This document shows, one piece after another, positions 7,920 through 15,035 of a DNA stretch of 22,235 bases. Position 1 is the first letter of the stretch; the number at the start of each line of letters is the position of its first letter. Under the pieces are notes generated by a model. The model saw only the letters and a list, made by a program, of their open reading frames with translations, did not search any database and had not been told where the DNA came from. The DNA comes from RGIG2161 sp964525525. GTDB lineage: Bacteria; Bacillota; Clostridia; Oscillospirales; CAG-272. Location: contig CAZGHD010000024.1 in the NCBI GenBank assembly GCA_964525525.1, positions 1 through 22,235 of the forward strand. The letters run 5' to 3'. The position numbers were made by a program, and so were the translations under genes.

Positions 7920-8348
7920 TTACCTTTTTCTGTCCAGATAGTTTTGCAGGATTATTTCCGCCGAGAGGGTGTCCACCGTTGCACGGCGGCGGGAGCCGCG
8001 GGTGTCTGTCTCGTTCATTATTCGGTGGGCGGCGGCGGTTGTGAGGCGCTCGTCAAGCAGCTCGACGGGGAGTCCCGAGATTCTCTCAAGCTCGGCGGCA
8101 AATTCTCTCGCGTGCGCGCCTCTGTCACCCTCGGTTCCGTTCATATTGATCGGCAGACCGACGACGAAGCCCGCAACGTCGTGCTTTTTGCCCTCCTCGG
8201 CTACAAGCTCGGCGGTTTTTGTCAGTACCTTGCATCTGACCGTTCCCGCGCCGGATGCTAAAAACCCGGTCGGGTCGGATACCGCAAGTCCCGTGCGGAC
8301 GTCACCGAAGTCTACACCCATTATTCTCTTGTTTTTTGAGTCTATCAT
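7920..8348 (-). CDS. ruvX: RuvX/YqgF-type putative Holliday junction resolvase
   Basis: RNase H-fold nuclease of the YqgF family, linked to 16S rRNA 5'-end processing and proposed Holliday-junction resolution. The 142-residue length is normal. Motifs: RIMGVDFGDVRTGLAVSD (D13 first acidic residue), VVGLPINMNGTEG (62-74), LLDERLTT (E100) and ATVDTLSAEIILQNYLD (D126). The start is ATG at 8348, 7 nt after the kinase stop, with AAAGG at the kinase 3' end. Many Firmicutes have yqgF next to alaS/mltG; here it is between a sugar kinase and an ACT-MBL gene, so its expression probably follows the kinase promoter. Confidence 0.93.
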   Translation of the reverse strand: MIDSKNKRIMGVDFGDVRTGLAVSDPTGFLASGAGTVRCKVLTKTAELVAEEGKKHDVAGFVVGLPINMNGTEGDRGAHAREFAAELERISGLPVELLDERLTTAAAHRIMNETDTRGSRRRATVDTLSAEIILQNYLDRKR

Positions 8349-8355
8349 TTTTGCA

Positions 8356-9300
8356 TTATCCTTTATTTATATAGTCGTTTATCTCGTCTAAAGTCGGGAG
8401 CGATTCCACGCCGCCTTTTCTTGAAACGACCATANNNNNNNNNNTAGACGCGACCGCGCTTGCGTATTTTACCGAGGTCACTATGTCCTTGGTTCTTATA
8501 TACTGCCACGCGAGAGAGGCGGAAAATGCGTCTCCTGCGGCGGTGAGATCAAGCGCCTCGCACTCGTAGGAGGGGATTATTTTGTAATACGTATTATCGT
8601 AAAGGAAAGAGCCGCGCGCGCCGAGCTTGATAACGTAGTGGTCTGCTTTGAGGATCGTTGCGAGTTTAAAGCAGGCACGCAGGCAGTTATCCGCGTTTGA
8701 GGGATCAATTCCGGTTATTTCTTTTGTTTTCTCGGCGTTAGCTATGAACACGTCGAATTTATCGCCCGACGGAAAACGGTCAAACGAGTAGCCTTTGGGA
8801 ATCGGAGAAGCATCCGCGATTATCGGCACACTCTGACGCTTTGCGTAAACAAGTGCGGCGACCGCGGCGCGGATCGGAACGTCAAGCTGAATAAACACGG
8901 CGTCGGGATAGGCGGTGAACGCTTCTTCAACGTCCTCGGCAGACAGCATAGAGGATGCGCCGGGGAAGCGCAGACGGCGCACAGAGCCGTCATCCTCGTT
9001 CACTACCACGGTATAATCGGTGGTGTGGTTACGGTCGACCGAAATGAACCGCGTATCAATCTTATGACGCGCGAAAATTTGCTTGAGTCTTGCGCCGTCG
9101 GCATCAGCACCCGATTTTCCGCAAAACAGGCAGTCAGCACCGAGATTTGCAAAGGTCACCGCCGCAACGGCACCTCTGCCTCCGCAACGGTACTCTCTGA
9201 TTCCGCTTGAAAAAAGCTCCTCGCCCTTCTCGGGGAATCGGGAAATATCAAGGCAAAAATTGGACTCAAACGAGCCGATAGTAAGAACACGCGATTTCAT
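8356..9300 (-). CDS. PfkB-family (ribokinase-like) sugar kinase, contains a 10-N gap
   Basis: ATP-dependent carbohydrate kinase, about 314 residues. N-terminal region: VLTIGSFESNFCLDISRFP, then YRCGGRGAVAAVTFANLGA (37-55), a variant of the ribokinase GGKGANQA substrate loop. C-terminal signature: ALDLTAAGDAFSASLAW with D251, T253 and the AAGD anion hole (254-257), D257 being the catalytic base. Ten N (8435-8444) fall in the last conserved helix before VVSRKGGVESLP; the frame stays open if the gap is truly 10 bases, but its real length is not certain. The start is ATG with GGAGGTGATG just upstream. The loop fits ribokinase or adenosine-kinase-type enzymes better than phosphofructokinase, but the substrate cannot be told. 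It is first in the operon with ruvX and the ACT-MBL gene. Confidence 0.88.
   Translation of the reverse strand: MKSRVLTIGSFESNFCLDISRFPEKGEELFSSGIREYRCGGRGAVAAVTFANLGADCLFCGKSGADADGARLKQIFARHKIDTRFISVDRNHTTDYTVVVNEDDGSVRRLRFPGASSMLSAEDVEEAFTAYPDAVFIQLDVPIRAAVAALVYAKRQSVPIIADASPIPKGYSFDRFPSGDKFDVFIANAEKTKEITGIDPSNADNCLRACFKLATILKADHYVIKLGARGSFLYDNTYYKIIPSYECEALDLTAAGDAFSASLAWQYIRTKDIVTSVKYASAVASXXXXMVVSRKGGVESLPTLDEINDYINKG
8435..8444. other. Assembly gap (10 N)
   Basis: Ten undetermined bases inside the PfkB-family kinase. Ten is a typical scaffolder placeholder, so true gap length may differ. Confidence 0.99.
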
Positions 9301-9309
9301 AACATCACC

Positions 9310-9348
9310 TCCGACATTATCTGATATAATTATATCTCAAATGTCGGA
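9310..9348. promoter_or_regulatory. Long inverted repeat over the PfkB operon promoter (putative operator)
   Basis: TCCGACATT (9310-9318) is matched by AATGTCGGA (9340-9348), a perfect 9-bp inverted repeat. A second perfect 14-bp palindrome, GATATAATTATATC (9323-9336), lies at nearly the same centre and contains the -10 box. Such nested dyad symmetry across a core promoter is typical of a repressor operator. No regulator gene is adjacent, so the factor is unknown. Confidence 0.6.
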
Positions 9349-9357
9349 AATAATCAA
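9329..9357 (-). promoter_or_regulatory. Sigma-A promoter of the PfkB-ruvX-ACT/MBL operon
   Basis: TTGATT (9357-9352) and TATAAT (9334-9329) on the minus strand are separated by 17 bp. Predicted initiation is near 9322, giving a leader of about 20 nt before the ATG at 9300. The -35 box begins about 20 nt after the stop of the upstream amidase gene. Confidence 0.75.
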
Positions 9358-9378
9358 GAGGGGGCATTTGTTTTTGCG

Positions 9379-9975
9379 TTACAGTATTTCATTTCCTTCA
9401 GCGGTGTTTTCGCCGAGCTCGCGCTCGGTGCTGTTCGGAATACCGCCGATAATCCTGAAAAAGCAGTTTCTGTCCCGATTTACCTCGGTGTCCGCGCGGA
9501 TACCGTCTATATGAAGATAACGGGCAAGTGCGTAGGTGTAGCTTGAGAGCTTTCTGTTATACACGTCATTTGTGTGGGCGGAGACGTATATCTCGCCGTC
9601 CCTTATTCCGGTGATGATAAGTGTGTGATAGAAATCTCCCGTGTCGTCCGCGAGCTGGATAACGTCTCCGAGCTCGACCTCCTCTGCGCTGACTTCGCGT
9701 GCAAACGGACCGACTCCCTCGTTTGAAGTGATAAAATTATTAAAATATTCAACTCCCGTCCATGCGGCGCTTCTGTCGTCGGAGGAGCGGTAATACCAGC
9801 CGAAGATAGGTGTAAAATTCATCTCACAGCACCCTGCGTAAACACACTGGGATATGAAGTTGGTGCAGTCTCCGCCGTACCCCTTGAAGTCAAAAAACAG
9901 CGGATTTCTCGCGAGCGCCCAGCGGCGGGCGTATTCCACTGCGTGCAGCCTGTTATATTCTTTGATTACGAGCAT
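9379..9975 (-). CDS. Amidase_6-type putative cysteine amidase
   Basis: 198 residues from the ATG at 9975, which has GGGGAG about 7 nt upstream; 17 extra in-frame codons before it lie in the terminator hairpin and are not used. The N-terminus reads YNRLHAVEYARRWALARNP, then GGDCTNFISQCVYAG with C37 as the likely nucleophile, FGWYYRSSD, and FYHTLIITG with H117 as the likely base. This order matches the Amidase_6 (NlpC/CHAP-like) papain-fold family seen in many clostridia and bacilli. No signal peptide or membrane segment is visible, so a secreted cell-wall role is uncertain. It is a single gene, with a terminator hairpin before it and the PfkB promoter right after it. Substrate unknown. Confidence 0.78.
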   Translation of the reverse strand: MLVIKEYNRLHAVEYARRWALARNPLFFDFKGYGGDCTNFISQCVYAGCCEMNFTPIFGWYYRSSDDRSAAWTGVEYFNNFITSNEGVGPFAREVSAEEVELGDVIQLADDTGDFYHTLIITGIRDGEIYVSAHTNDVYNRKLSSYTYALARYLHIDGIRADTEVNRDRNCFFRIIGGIPNSTERELGENTAEGNEIL

Positions 9976-10013
9976 AATAATTTCTCCCCAAATTAGATAT
10001 TCAGTAAAATAAT

Positions 10014-10051
10014 ATGCGCCCCTCACTTTTTTGTGAGGAGCGCATTTTTTT
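10014..10051 (-). terminator. Terminator hairpin after the glycosyltransferase gene
   Basis: ATGCGC (10014-10019) plus CCTCAC (10021-10026) pair with GTGAGG (10033-10038) plus GCGCAT (10040-10045), with one mismatch and a T6 loop. On the minus strand it follows the stop at 10054 and is followed by ATTATTTTA. The better T-run is on the + strand (10045-10051), where no gene ends, so it can work in both directions. Confidence 0.7.
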
Positions 10052-10053
10052 AG

Positions 10054-11340
10054 TTATTTTTGATTTTTCTCCGCGTCTTCTTTTTGAAGCTGGTCTACCG
10101 TGATGCTGACCGAGTGCTTGATGGGCTTCCACTCGACCTTTTTGAACAGGGCGCAGATGCCTATCGGGATATAGGAGAACAAGAACAGCGGGAAGGTGAA
10201 GGTATATTTTATCTTTTCACCCTTGGTTGCGCCGATGTTGTTCCACTCGGTAATGGTGGTTATAAGGCCGAAGGAGTAAATGAACAGATAGAATATCAAA
10301 AGGAATATTCCGGTCTGTCCTGCGACAGCCCACGCGGCGCGGGGAGATTCCATAATAAACAGCGCGTTTATCATCTTAGCCACAAAGCAGACGATGGTGC
10401 CTGCGGTGAGGAATATTGCGGGGAATATAGTCATCAGAATATCATAACAGGAGAAGCTGAGCTTACCGATTGCGGTGGTAAGCAGCTTCCAGCCGTAGTG
10501 CCACGCGACTTGATAAAAGCCTTTTGCCCAGCGCATACGCTGTCTCCACGACTGGATAAACGACTCGGGCTGTTCGTCGTACAGTACCGCACGGGGAGAA
10601 TAACCGATCATTTCGCCCTTTATAACGCTTGCCGCAGTGAACTGTATGTCCTCTGTGAGAAGATGGAACGGCCAGCCGTTGTTTTCTTCGACTATGTCGC
10701 GGCGGATCATAAATCCCGTGCCTGAGATAGCACAGCTTGTACCAAGCTGCATTCTCGCGTTGTTGAGATATTCAGCCTCACGCAAGAACCACAGGGAATA
10801 TCCCGCGGAGATCCAGTTTGCGCCGTAGTTTTTGGTGTTACGGTAGCTGGTTACAACTCTGTAACCGCGGTTATAAGTCTTGTTGATCTCGGCGATGTAG
10901 TTGCGGTCAAGAAGATTGTCCGCGTCAAGAATGATGTACGCTTCGCAGAAATCATCCGTTTTGAGAAGATCTGTGAAAAGGTAATTTAATGCGTAGCCCT
11001 TGCCTATCTCCCGGTCGTTGAATCTCTCGTAAACGATCGCGCCCTTATCCCGGCAAAGACCTGCAGTATTATCGGTGCAGTTATCGGCTATGACGTAGAT
11101 ACGTACTTTATCGCTCGGATAATTCTGCTTGTTTATGCTGTCTATCAGATGGCCGATTACAGCCTCCTCATTTCTCGCGGAAATGACTATGCCGAAGCGG
11201 TGCTCGGTAGTTATCTCGGGGTCTTTCAGCTCATTCTTCTTTCCGACGAACAGCATATAAAGAATATAGATTATCTGGTAAAAATAACATAACGTCATAA
11301 AAAGGAACATTACTATCTCAATTACCTGTATAGTGAACAT
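10054..11340 (-). CDS. Membrane family 2 glycosyltransferase
   Basis: A 428-residue processive-type GT2 enzyme, probably using a nucleotide sugar to build or transfer a surface glycan. One N-terminal membrane segment (about 5-32) precedes the cytoplasmic GT-A domain: FGIVISARNEEAVIGHLIDS (49-68), ILDADN with the DAD metal site (139-141), LLTEDIQ (TED, 229-231) and QRMRW (QxxRW, 267-271). Three or four hydrophobic segments follow (about 297-325, 338-365, 383-405). The TED plus QxxRW set is that of cellulose, hyaluronan and poly-GlcNAc synthases, but the chain is short and no PilZ domain or partner genes are present. AAAGG lies about 14 nt before the ATG, a rather long spacing. The product cannot be assigned. 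Confidence 0.88.
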   Translation of the reverse strand: MFTIQVIEIVMFLFMTLCYFYQIIYILYMLFVGKKNELKDPEITTEHRFGIVISARNEEAVIGHLIDSINKQNYPSDKVRIYVIADNCTDNTAGLCRDKGAIVYERFNDREIGKGYALNYLFTDLLKTDDFCEAYIILDADNLLDRNYIAEINKTYNRGYRVVTSYRNTKNYGANWISAGYSLWFLREAEYLNNARMQLGTSCAISGTGFMIRRDIVEENNGWPFHLLTEDIQFTAASVIKGEMIGYSPRAVLYDEQPESFIQSWRQRMRWAKGFYQVAWHYGWKLLTTAIGKLSFSCYDILMTIFPAIFLTAGTIVCFVAKMINALFIMESPRAAWAVAGQTGIFLLIFYLFIYSFGLITTITEWNNIGATKGEKIKYTFTFPLFLFSYIPIGICALFKKVEWKPIKHSVSITVDQLQKEDAEKNQK

Positions 11341-11397
11341 GGCTAAATGACGCTGCCTTTCTTGATTTATAGTACTTTTTTATAACCCAACTATTCC

Positions 11398-11426
11398 ATT
11401 ATACATTATATGCACGATATTGTCAA
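11398..11426 (-). promoter_or_regulatory. Perfect consensus sigma-A promoter of the glycosyltransferase gene
   Basis: TTGACA (11426-11421), 17-bp spacer, TATAAT (11403-11398), all on the minus strand and all identical to consensus. Initiation near 11391 leaves a leader of about 50 nt before the ATG at 11340. Confidence 0.85.
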
Positions 11427-11458
11427 GGATATAAAGGTTAAGAATTAATTAATCGAGA

Positions 11459-14400
11459 TTACATTGCGAGAGTATCTCCGAGATGCAGGGAGTATATCAG
11501 AATTTTATCCGGGCGTTTTCCAAGCATTTCTTTAAGTGCTTCGGCGTAATACTCAAGCTGGGTACCGTGGCGCAGACGCATAGCCTCCCGCGCGGCGGCG
11601 GGATCTTCAAGCTGTTTTTTTGTGAGTCTGTCGGTTTTGTAATCTACTAACACGAGCGAGCCGTTTTTCGAGCGGTAGAAGCAGTCGATAACTCCCTGTA
11701 CGAGCAAGGTCTCGCCCTCGAGCTCTGATTTCAGAATATCGTTCTTTGTAAATTCAGATGCGCTGAGCCTCAGGTTAAATCTCTGTTCCCGTCTTACCCA
11801 TTCGGCTGAGCAGATGTCTTTTATCAAAGGTGACTCGGCGAACTTCTCCAGCTCGTCAACTCTTATCAGCTTTGCCATTTCATCGGTTATAAATCCGTGA
11901 GTGAGAAGGCGGTCAAGCTCGGATAAAACGCCGTCTTTTAAAAGACGCTCAAAATCACAGAACTGCATAAACACGTGGGTGGCGGTTCCTGCCTCGGCGG
12001 CAAATCCGCTTTCTCCGCCGAGAAAGGCGGGCGCGGCGGCAAGAGTGGGAGGCGCGGAACTTTCACTGTCAAACACCTCTCCGTTGTCGTCGAGCAGGTC
12101 TGGATAAAGACGGGATACCGACACCTTTGCCGGCAGATTCTTCAAGTGCTCGTACGGATATTCGTAGTCAAGGCGGGAGCGAAGGAGCGCGGTGAGACGT
12201 TCTACTTCTGCCTTGTCTGTCTCTGCGGTGTGCTCGGGCGTGTCGGCGGCAGGTACGGATTCTTCTGCTGTTTCTGTCGGCTCATAAGACGCGGAAGTGC
12301 ATACCGATATTACGCAGTCGTCACACGGAGAGACCTCAAGCGCGGACAGAATGACGTCTATATACCGACTCATGGACAAAATGGAGTATTCGGAGTATTC
12401 CTTTGCGGTGAGGCGTGCGTTTTCGAGCACGGTGTCCGTACCTCTTACCGAGGCGGTAACGTAAAGACGCTCACGCGCACGGGTGAGTGCAACGTAGAGG
12501 ATACGAAGTTCCTCTTCCCGTGCCTCTCGGATTCGTTTGTTTGCGAGAACGCGGCGTAAACAGGTGTCTGCCTTGGCGAAGTGATTTGGAATTTTTAACT
12601 TCATTGCCGCGCCGAGTTCACGGTCAAGCAGAATATTTGCGCGGGTGTCGCTGTCGTTGTATTTCTTTCCGCATCCTGAGACGAAGCAGACCGGAAATTC
12701 AAGCCCCTTTGAGGCGTGGGCGGTGATTATCTTTACCGCGTTTTCTCCCTCGGTGTCAGAGGATGGAGTAACTACCTTCGCGTCTGACGAGATAAGTCCG
12801 TTCACGTAATTTATAAAGCTGTAAAGCCCTCTGTAAGTACCGTTCTCATACGCGCGGGCGTATTCGTATAGGGTGAGCAGATTTGTGCGACGCGCACTGT
12901 GTACTCTGCCGTTTTGATCTTTTTGGAGCAGGGAGAGTATCCCACATTCTCGGTAAAGACTCCAGATAAGTCGGTCAGCGGGCGCACCTTCTGACATTCT
13001 GCGATACTTTTCGAGAGAATCTGTCAGCTTTTTGATCTTATTTGCGACCGACGGGAGGGTACATTCTCTTACCGAGTCTATAAGCGCGCACTTCTTGTCG
13101 GTAGATTGTCTGATGGCTACTACTTCGTCCAAGGTAAAAGAGAACAGAGGCGACATCATTACGCCGAGTAAAAATACGTCGCTGTGCGGATTGTCTATCG
13201 CGGAAAGCAGGCAGATCATCAGCAGTATCTCGGGATTCTCGAAAAACTGCGCGCGCTCTCTGTTCTGAACGGGAATATTACGGTATACGAGTGCTTTTTC
13301 AAATTCTTCTGCAAAATTTTTTGAGTTTCGTACTATTATTGCTATGTCGCGCGGTTCTATCGGCTCGCCGTTTGATTTTACCTCGCTGCAAAGCAGACGC
13401 TCGATCTCGTGGGCAACGTACTCTGCCTCGCTTGGCGATTCGTCATCTTCGCTTTCGGACTTGGTGTCTATAAGAACCACGCGGGCCTTTTCGCTTGCGG
13501 TGTCACCACCGTTTTTACCGCATATCAGACGGTCGTCTGTACGGTAATCCATAGAGTCTCCCGCGCGTGACCACACGGTGTCAAACACCGAGTTGACGAA
13601 ATTTATGACCGAGCTGTCCGAACGGAAATTTTCACTCATGAAAATGACTTCGCCGTGTGGGTTATCATCTGACGAGTACTGCCGCCTGTAATCGGCGAAA
13701 ATATCCGGCATCGCGCCGCGGAATGCGTAAATACTCTGCTTTATATCGCCGACCATAAATCTGTTATCTTCACGTGAGGCGGCGGAAAATATCAAGTCCT
13801 GCAAGGCGTTTACGTCCTGATACTCGTCTATGTAGATCTCTTTGAAACGGGCGGATACTGCGAGAGCGACGTCGCTTTTTTCTCCGCTTTCGTTATAGAG
13901 GAGGCGATAAGCCAAATGCTCCATATCAGAGTAATCTATCGCGCCCATTCTGCGCTTTGCCGCGCCGTAGCGGCGGTCAAATTCCGTGAGGAACGCGCCG
14001 AGTGCACCACAAAGAACGGCACTGCTGCGGCAATCGGAGCAAAAACCGTCTACGCTTGATATAAACATGGGGCAGAGTTTCTTCTGTATCAGATCTTTTA
14101 ATCCGTTACGTAGATTTTTATATTCGTCAAATTCGGGTATTTTATTTGCCGCGCGTACCGAGGGCAGGCGGTCAAAAGCAGTGTTCTGCAGGGCGTCTCG
14201 TACGCTTGAATATCCGCTTTCGGCGGCAGCGAGCAGGGTGTCTATCAAATCGAGGTCGGATGCTGCAGGCTTTGCGTACGCTTGCGCAACTTCGGCGCTT
14301 GTAAATACGTTAAGATACTCGGACACAACGTCCTTATAATGCGTGAGTCCGTCTGTGACGGTGTTTTTTATCTCCCTGCCAAAGGGAGAGGTTGCGTCAA

Positions 14401-15034
14401 ACGGTTCTTTTATTGCCGACTCGGAAAGCAGCTTTTCGGCGCGCTCAAAAAACGCCGTGCCTTCGGGGTATCCCGACACGTTTTCATAAAGAGACAGGAA
14501 CAGGTCGAGCAACATTTCGTCGCTGCGGCCGGAGCTGAAACAATCTGCAAACACGTCAAACGGAAGGTCGTCGGATGGGTATATCTCTTGCCACGCGGTA
14601 TCGTAGCAGTCGGAGATGAGATCGTCCATCACCCTGCGGCGAAGAATTTTGACTTCAGAATCATCAAGGGTTCTGAATTTTGCGGGGAGTCCTACACGGT
14701 CAAAATTCGGGCGGAGAATATCAAGACAAAAACTGTGTATCGTACAGATCTTTGCGCTGTCAAGGCGGTAGAGCTGACGGCGCAGCTCGGGGTTTTCAGC
14801 GGCGGCGCTCTCAAGCGCGCGGCTGATTCTTGCGCGGAGCTCGGACACTGCGGCGCGGGTGAAGGTGACTATCAGCATTTCCGAGATGTTGGTACCGCGC
14901 TCGGTGATGGATCGGATTATCCTTTCGGTGAGGGTGGCGGTCTTGCCTGAGCCTGCCGCCGCCGAAACGAGGAGTGAACGGTCTGTCGTGTTTATAGCTT
15001 TCAGCTGGGCGTCTGTCCATCTTACGTCAGGCAT
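11459..15034 (-). CDS. addA: ATP-dependent helicase/nuclease subunit A
   Basis: The UvrD-type motor and nuclease subunit of AddAB, which resects double-strand breaks and loads RecA, the Firmicutes counterpart of RecBCD. 1191 residues, near the family norm. Near the N-terminus: the Q-motif region RWTDAQLKAI and Walker A AAAGSGKT. Then helicase motif II IDEYQDVNALQD, motif III GDIKQSIYAFRG, motif V ITAHASKGLEFPVCF and motif VI VALTRARERLYV. The C-terminal RecB-type nuclease has EAGTATHVFMQF, GVIDCFYRS, VLVDYKTDRL and TQLEYYAEAL, so it looks catalytically complete. The ATG at 15034 is 1 nt after the addB stop, and its GAGGAGG site lies in the last Glu codons of addB. A 46-codon extension is possible on paper but would run through addB coding sequence. 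Confidence 0.97.
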   Translation of the reverse strand: MPDVRWTDAQLKAINTTDRSLLVSAAAGSGKTATLTERIIRSITERGTNISEMLIVTFTRAAVSELRARISRALESAAAENPELRRQLYRLDSAKICTIHSFCLDILRPNFDRVGLPAKFRTLDDSEVKILRRRVMDDLISDCYDTAWQEIYPSDDLPFDVFADCFSSGRSDEMLLDLFLSLYENVSGYPEGTAFFERAEKLLSESAIKEPFDATSPFGREIKNTVTDGLTHYKDVVSEYLNVFTSAEVAQAYAKPAASDLDLIDTLLAAAESGYSSVRDALQNTAFDRLPSVRAANKIPEFDEYKNLRNGLKDLIQKKLCPMFISSVDGFCSDCRSSAVLCGALGAFLTEFDRRYGAAKRRMGAIDYSDMEHLAYRLLYNESGEKSDVALAVSARFKEIYIDEYQDVNALQDLIFSAASREDNRFMVGDIKQSIYAFRGAMPDIFADYRRQYSSDDNPHGEVIFMSENFRSDSSVINFVNSVFDTVWSRAGDSMDYRTDDRLICGKNGGDTASEKARVVLIDTKSESEDDESPSEAEYVAHEIERLLCSEVKSNGEPIEPRDIAIIVRNSKNFAEEFEKALVYRNIPVQNRERAQFFENPEILLMICLLSAIDNPHSDVFLLGVMMSPLFSFTLDEVVAIRQSTDKKCALIDSVRECTLPSVANKIKKLTDSLEKYRRMSEGAPADRLIWSLYRECGILSLLQKDQNGRVHSARRTNLLTLYEYARAYENGTYRGLYSFINYVNGLISSDAKVVTPSSDTEGENAVKIITAHASKGLEFPVCFVSGCGKKYNDSDTRANILLDRELGAAMKLKIPNHFAKADTCLRRVLANKRIREAREEELRILYVALTRARERLYVTASVRGTDTVLENARLTAKEYSEYSILSMSRYIDVILSALEVSPCDDCVISVCTSASYEPTETAEESVPAADTPEHTAETDKAEVERLTALLRSRLDYEYPYEHLKNLPAKVSVSRLYPDLLDDNGEVFDSESSAPPTLAAAPAFLGGESGFAAEAGTATHVFMQFCDFERLLKDGVLSELDRLLTHGFITDEMAKLIRVDELEKFAESPLIKDICSAEWVRREQRFNLRLSASEFTKNDILKSELEGETLLVQGVIDCFYRSKNGSLVLVDYKTDRLTKKQLEDPAAAREAMRLRHGTQLEYYAEALKEMLGKRPDKILIYSLHLGDTLAM

Positions 15035-15035
15035 T

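Noticed and set aside
10014..10051. A plus-strand gene ending at the hairpin with the T7 tail
   Set aside because: No plus-strand coding frame with a start signal leads into it; it serves the minus-strand glycosyltransferase gene.
10060..10725. Open 221-codon frame on the plus strand under the glycosyltransferase
   Set aside because: Antisense to a gene with DAD, TED and QxxRW motifs; no supporting start signal.
14282..14950. Open 222-codon frame on the plus strand inside addA
   Set aside because: Antisense to conserved AddA helicase sequence; no motif of its own.
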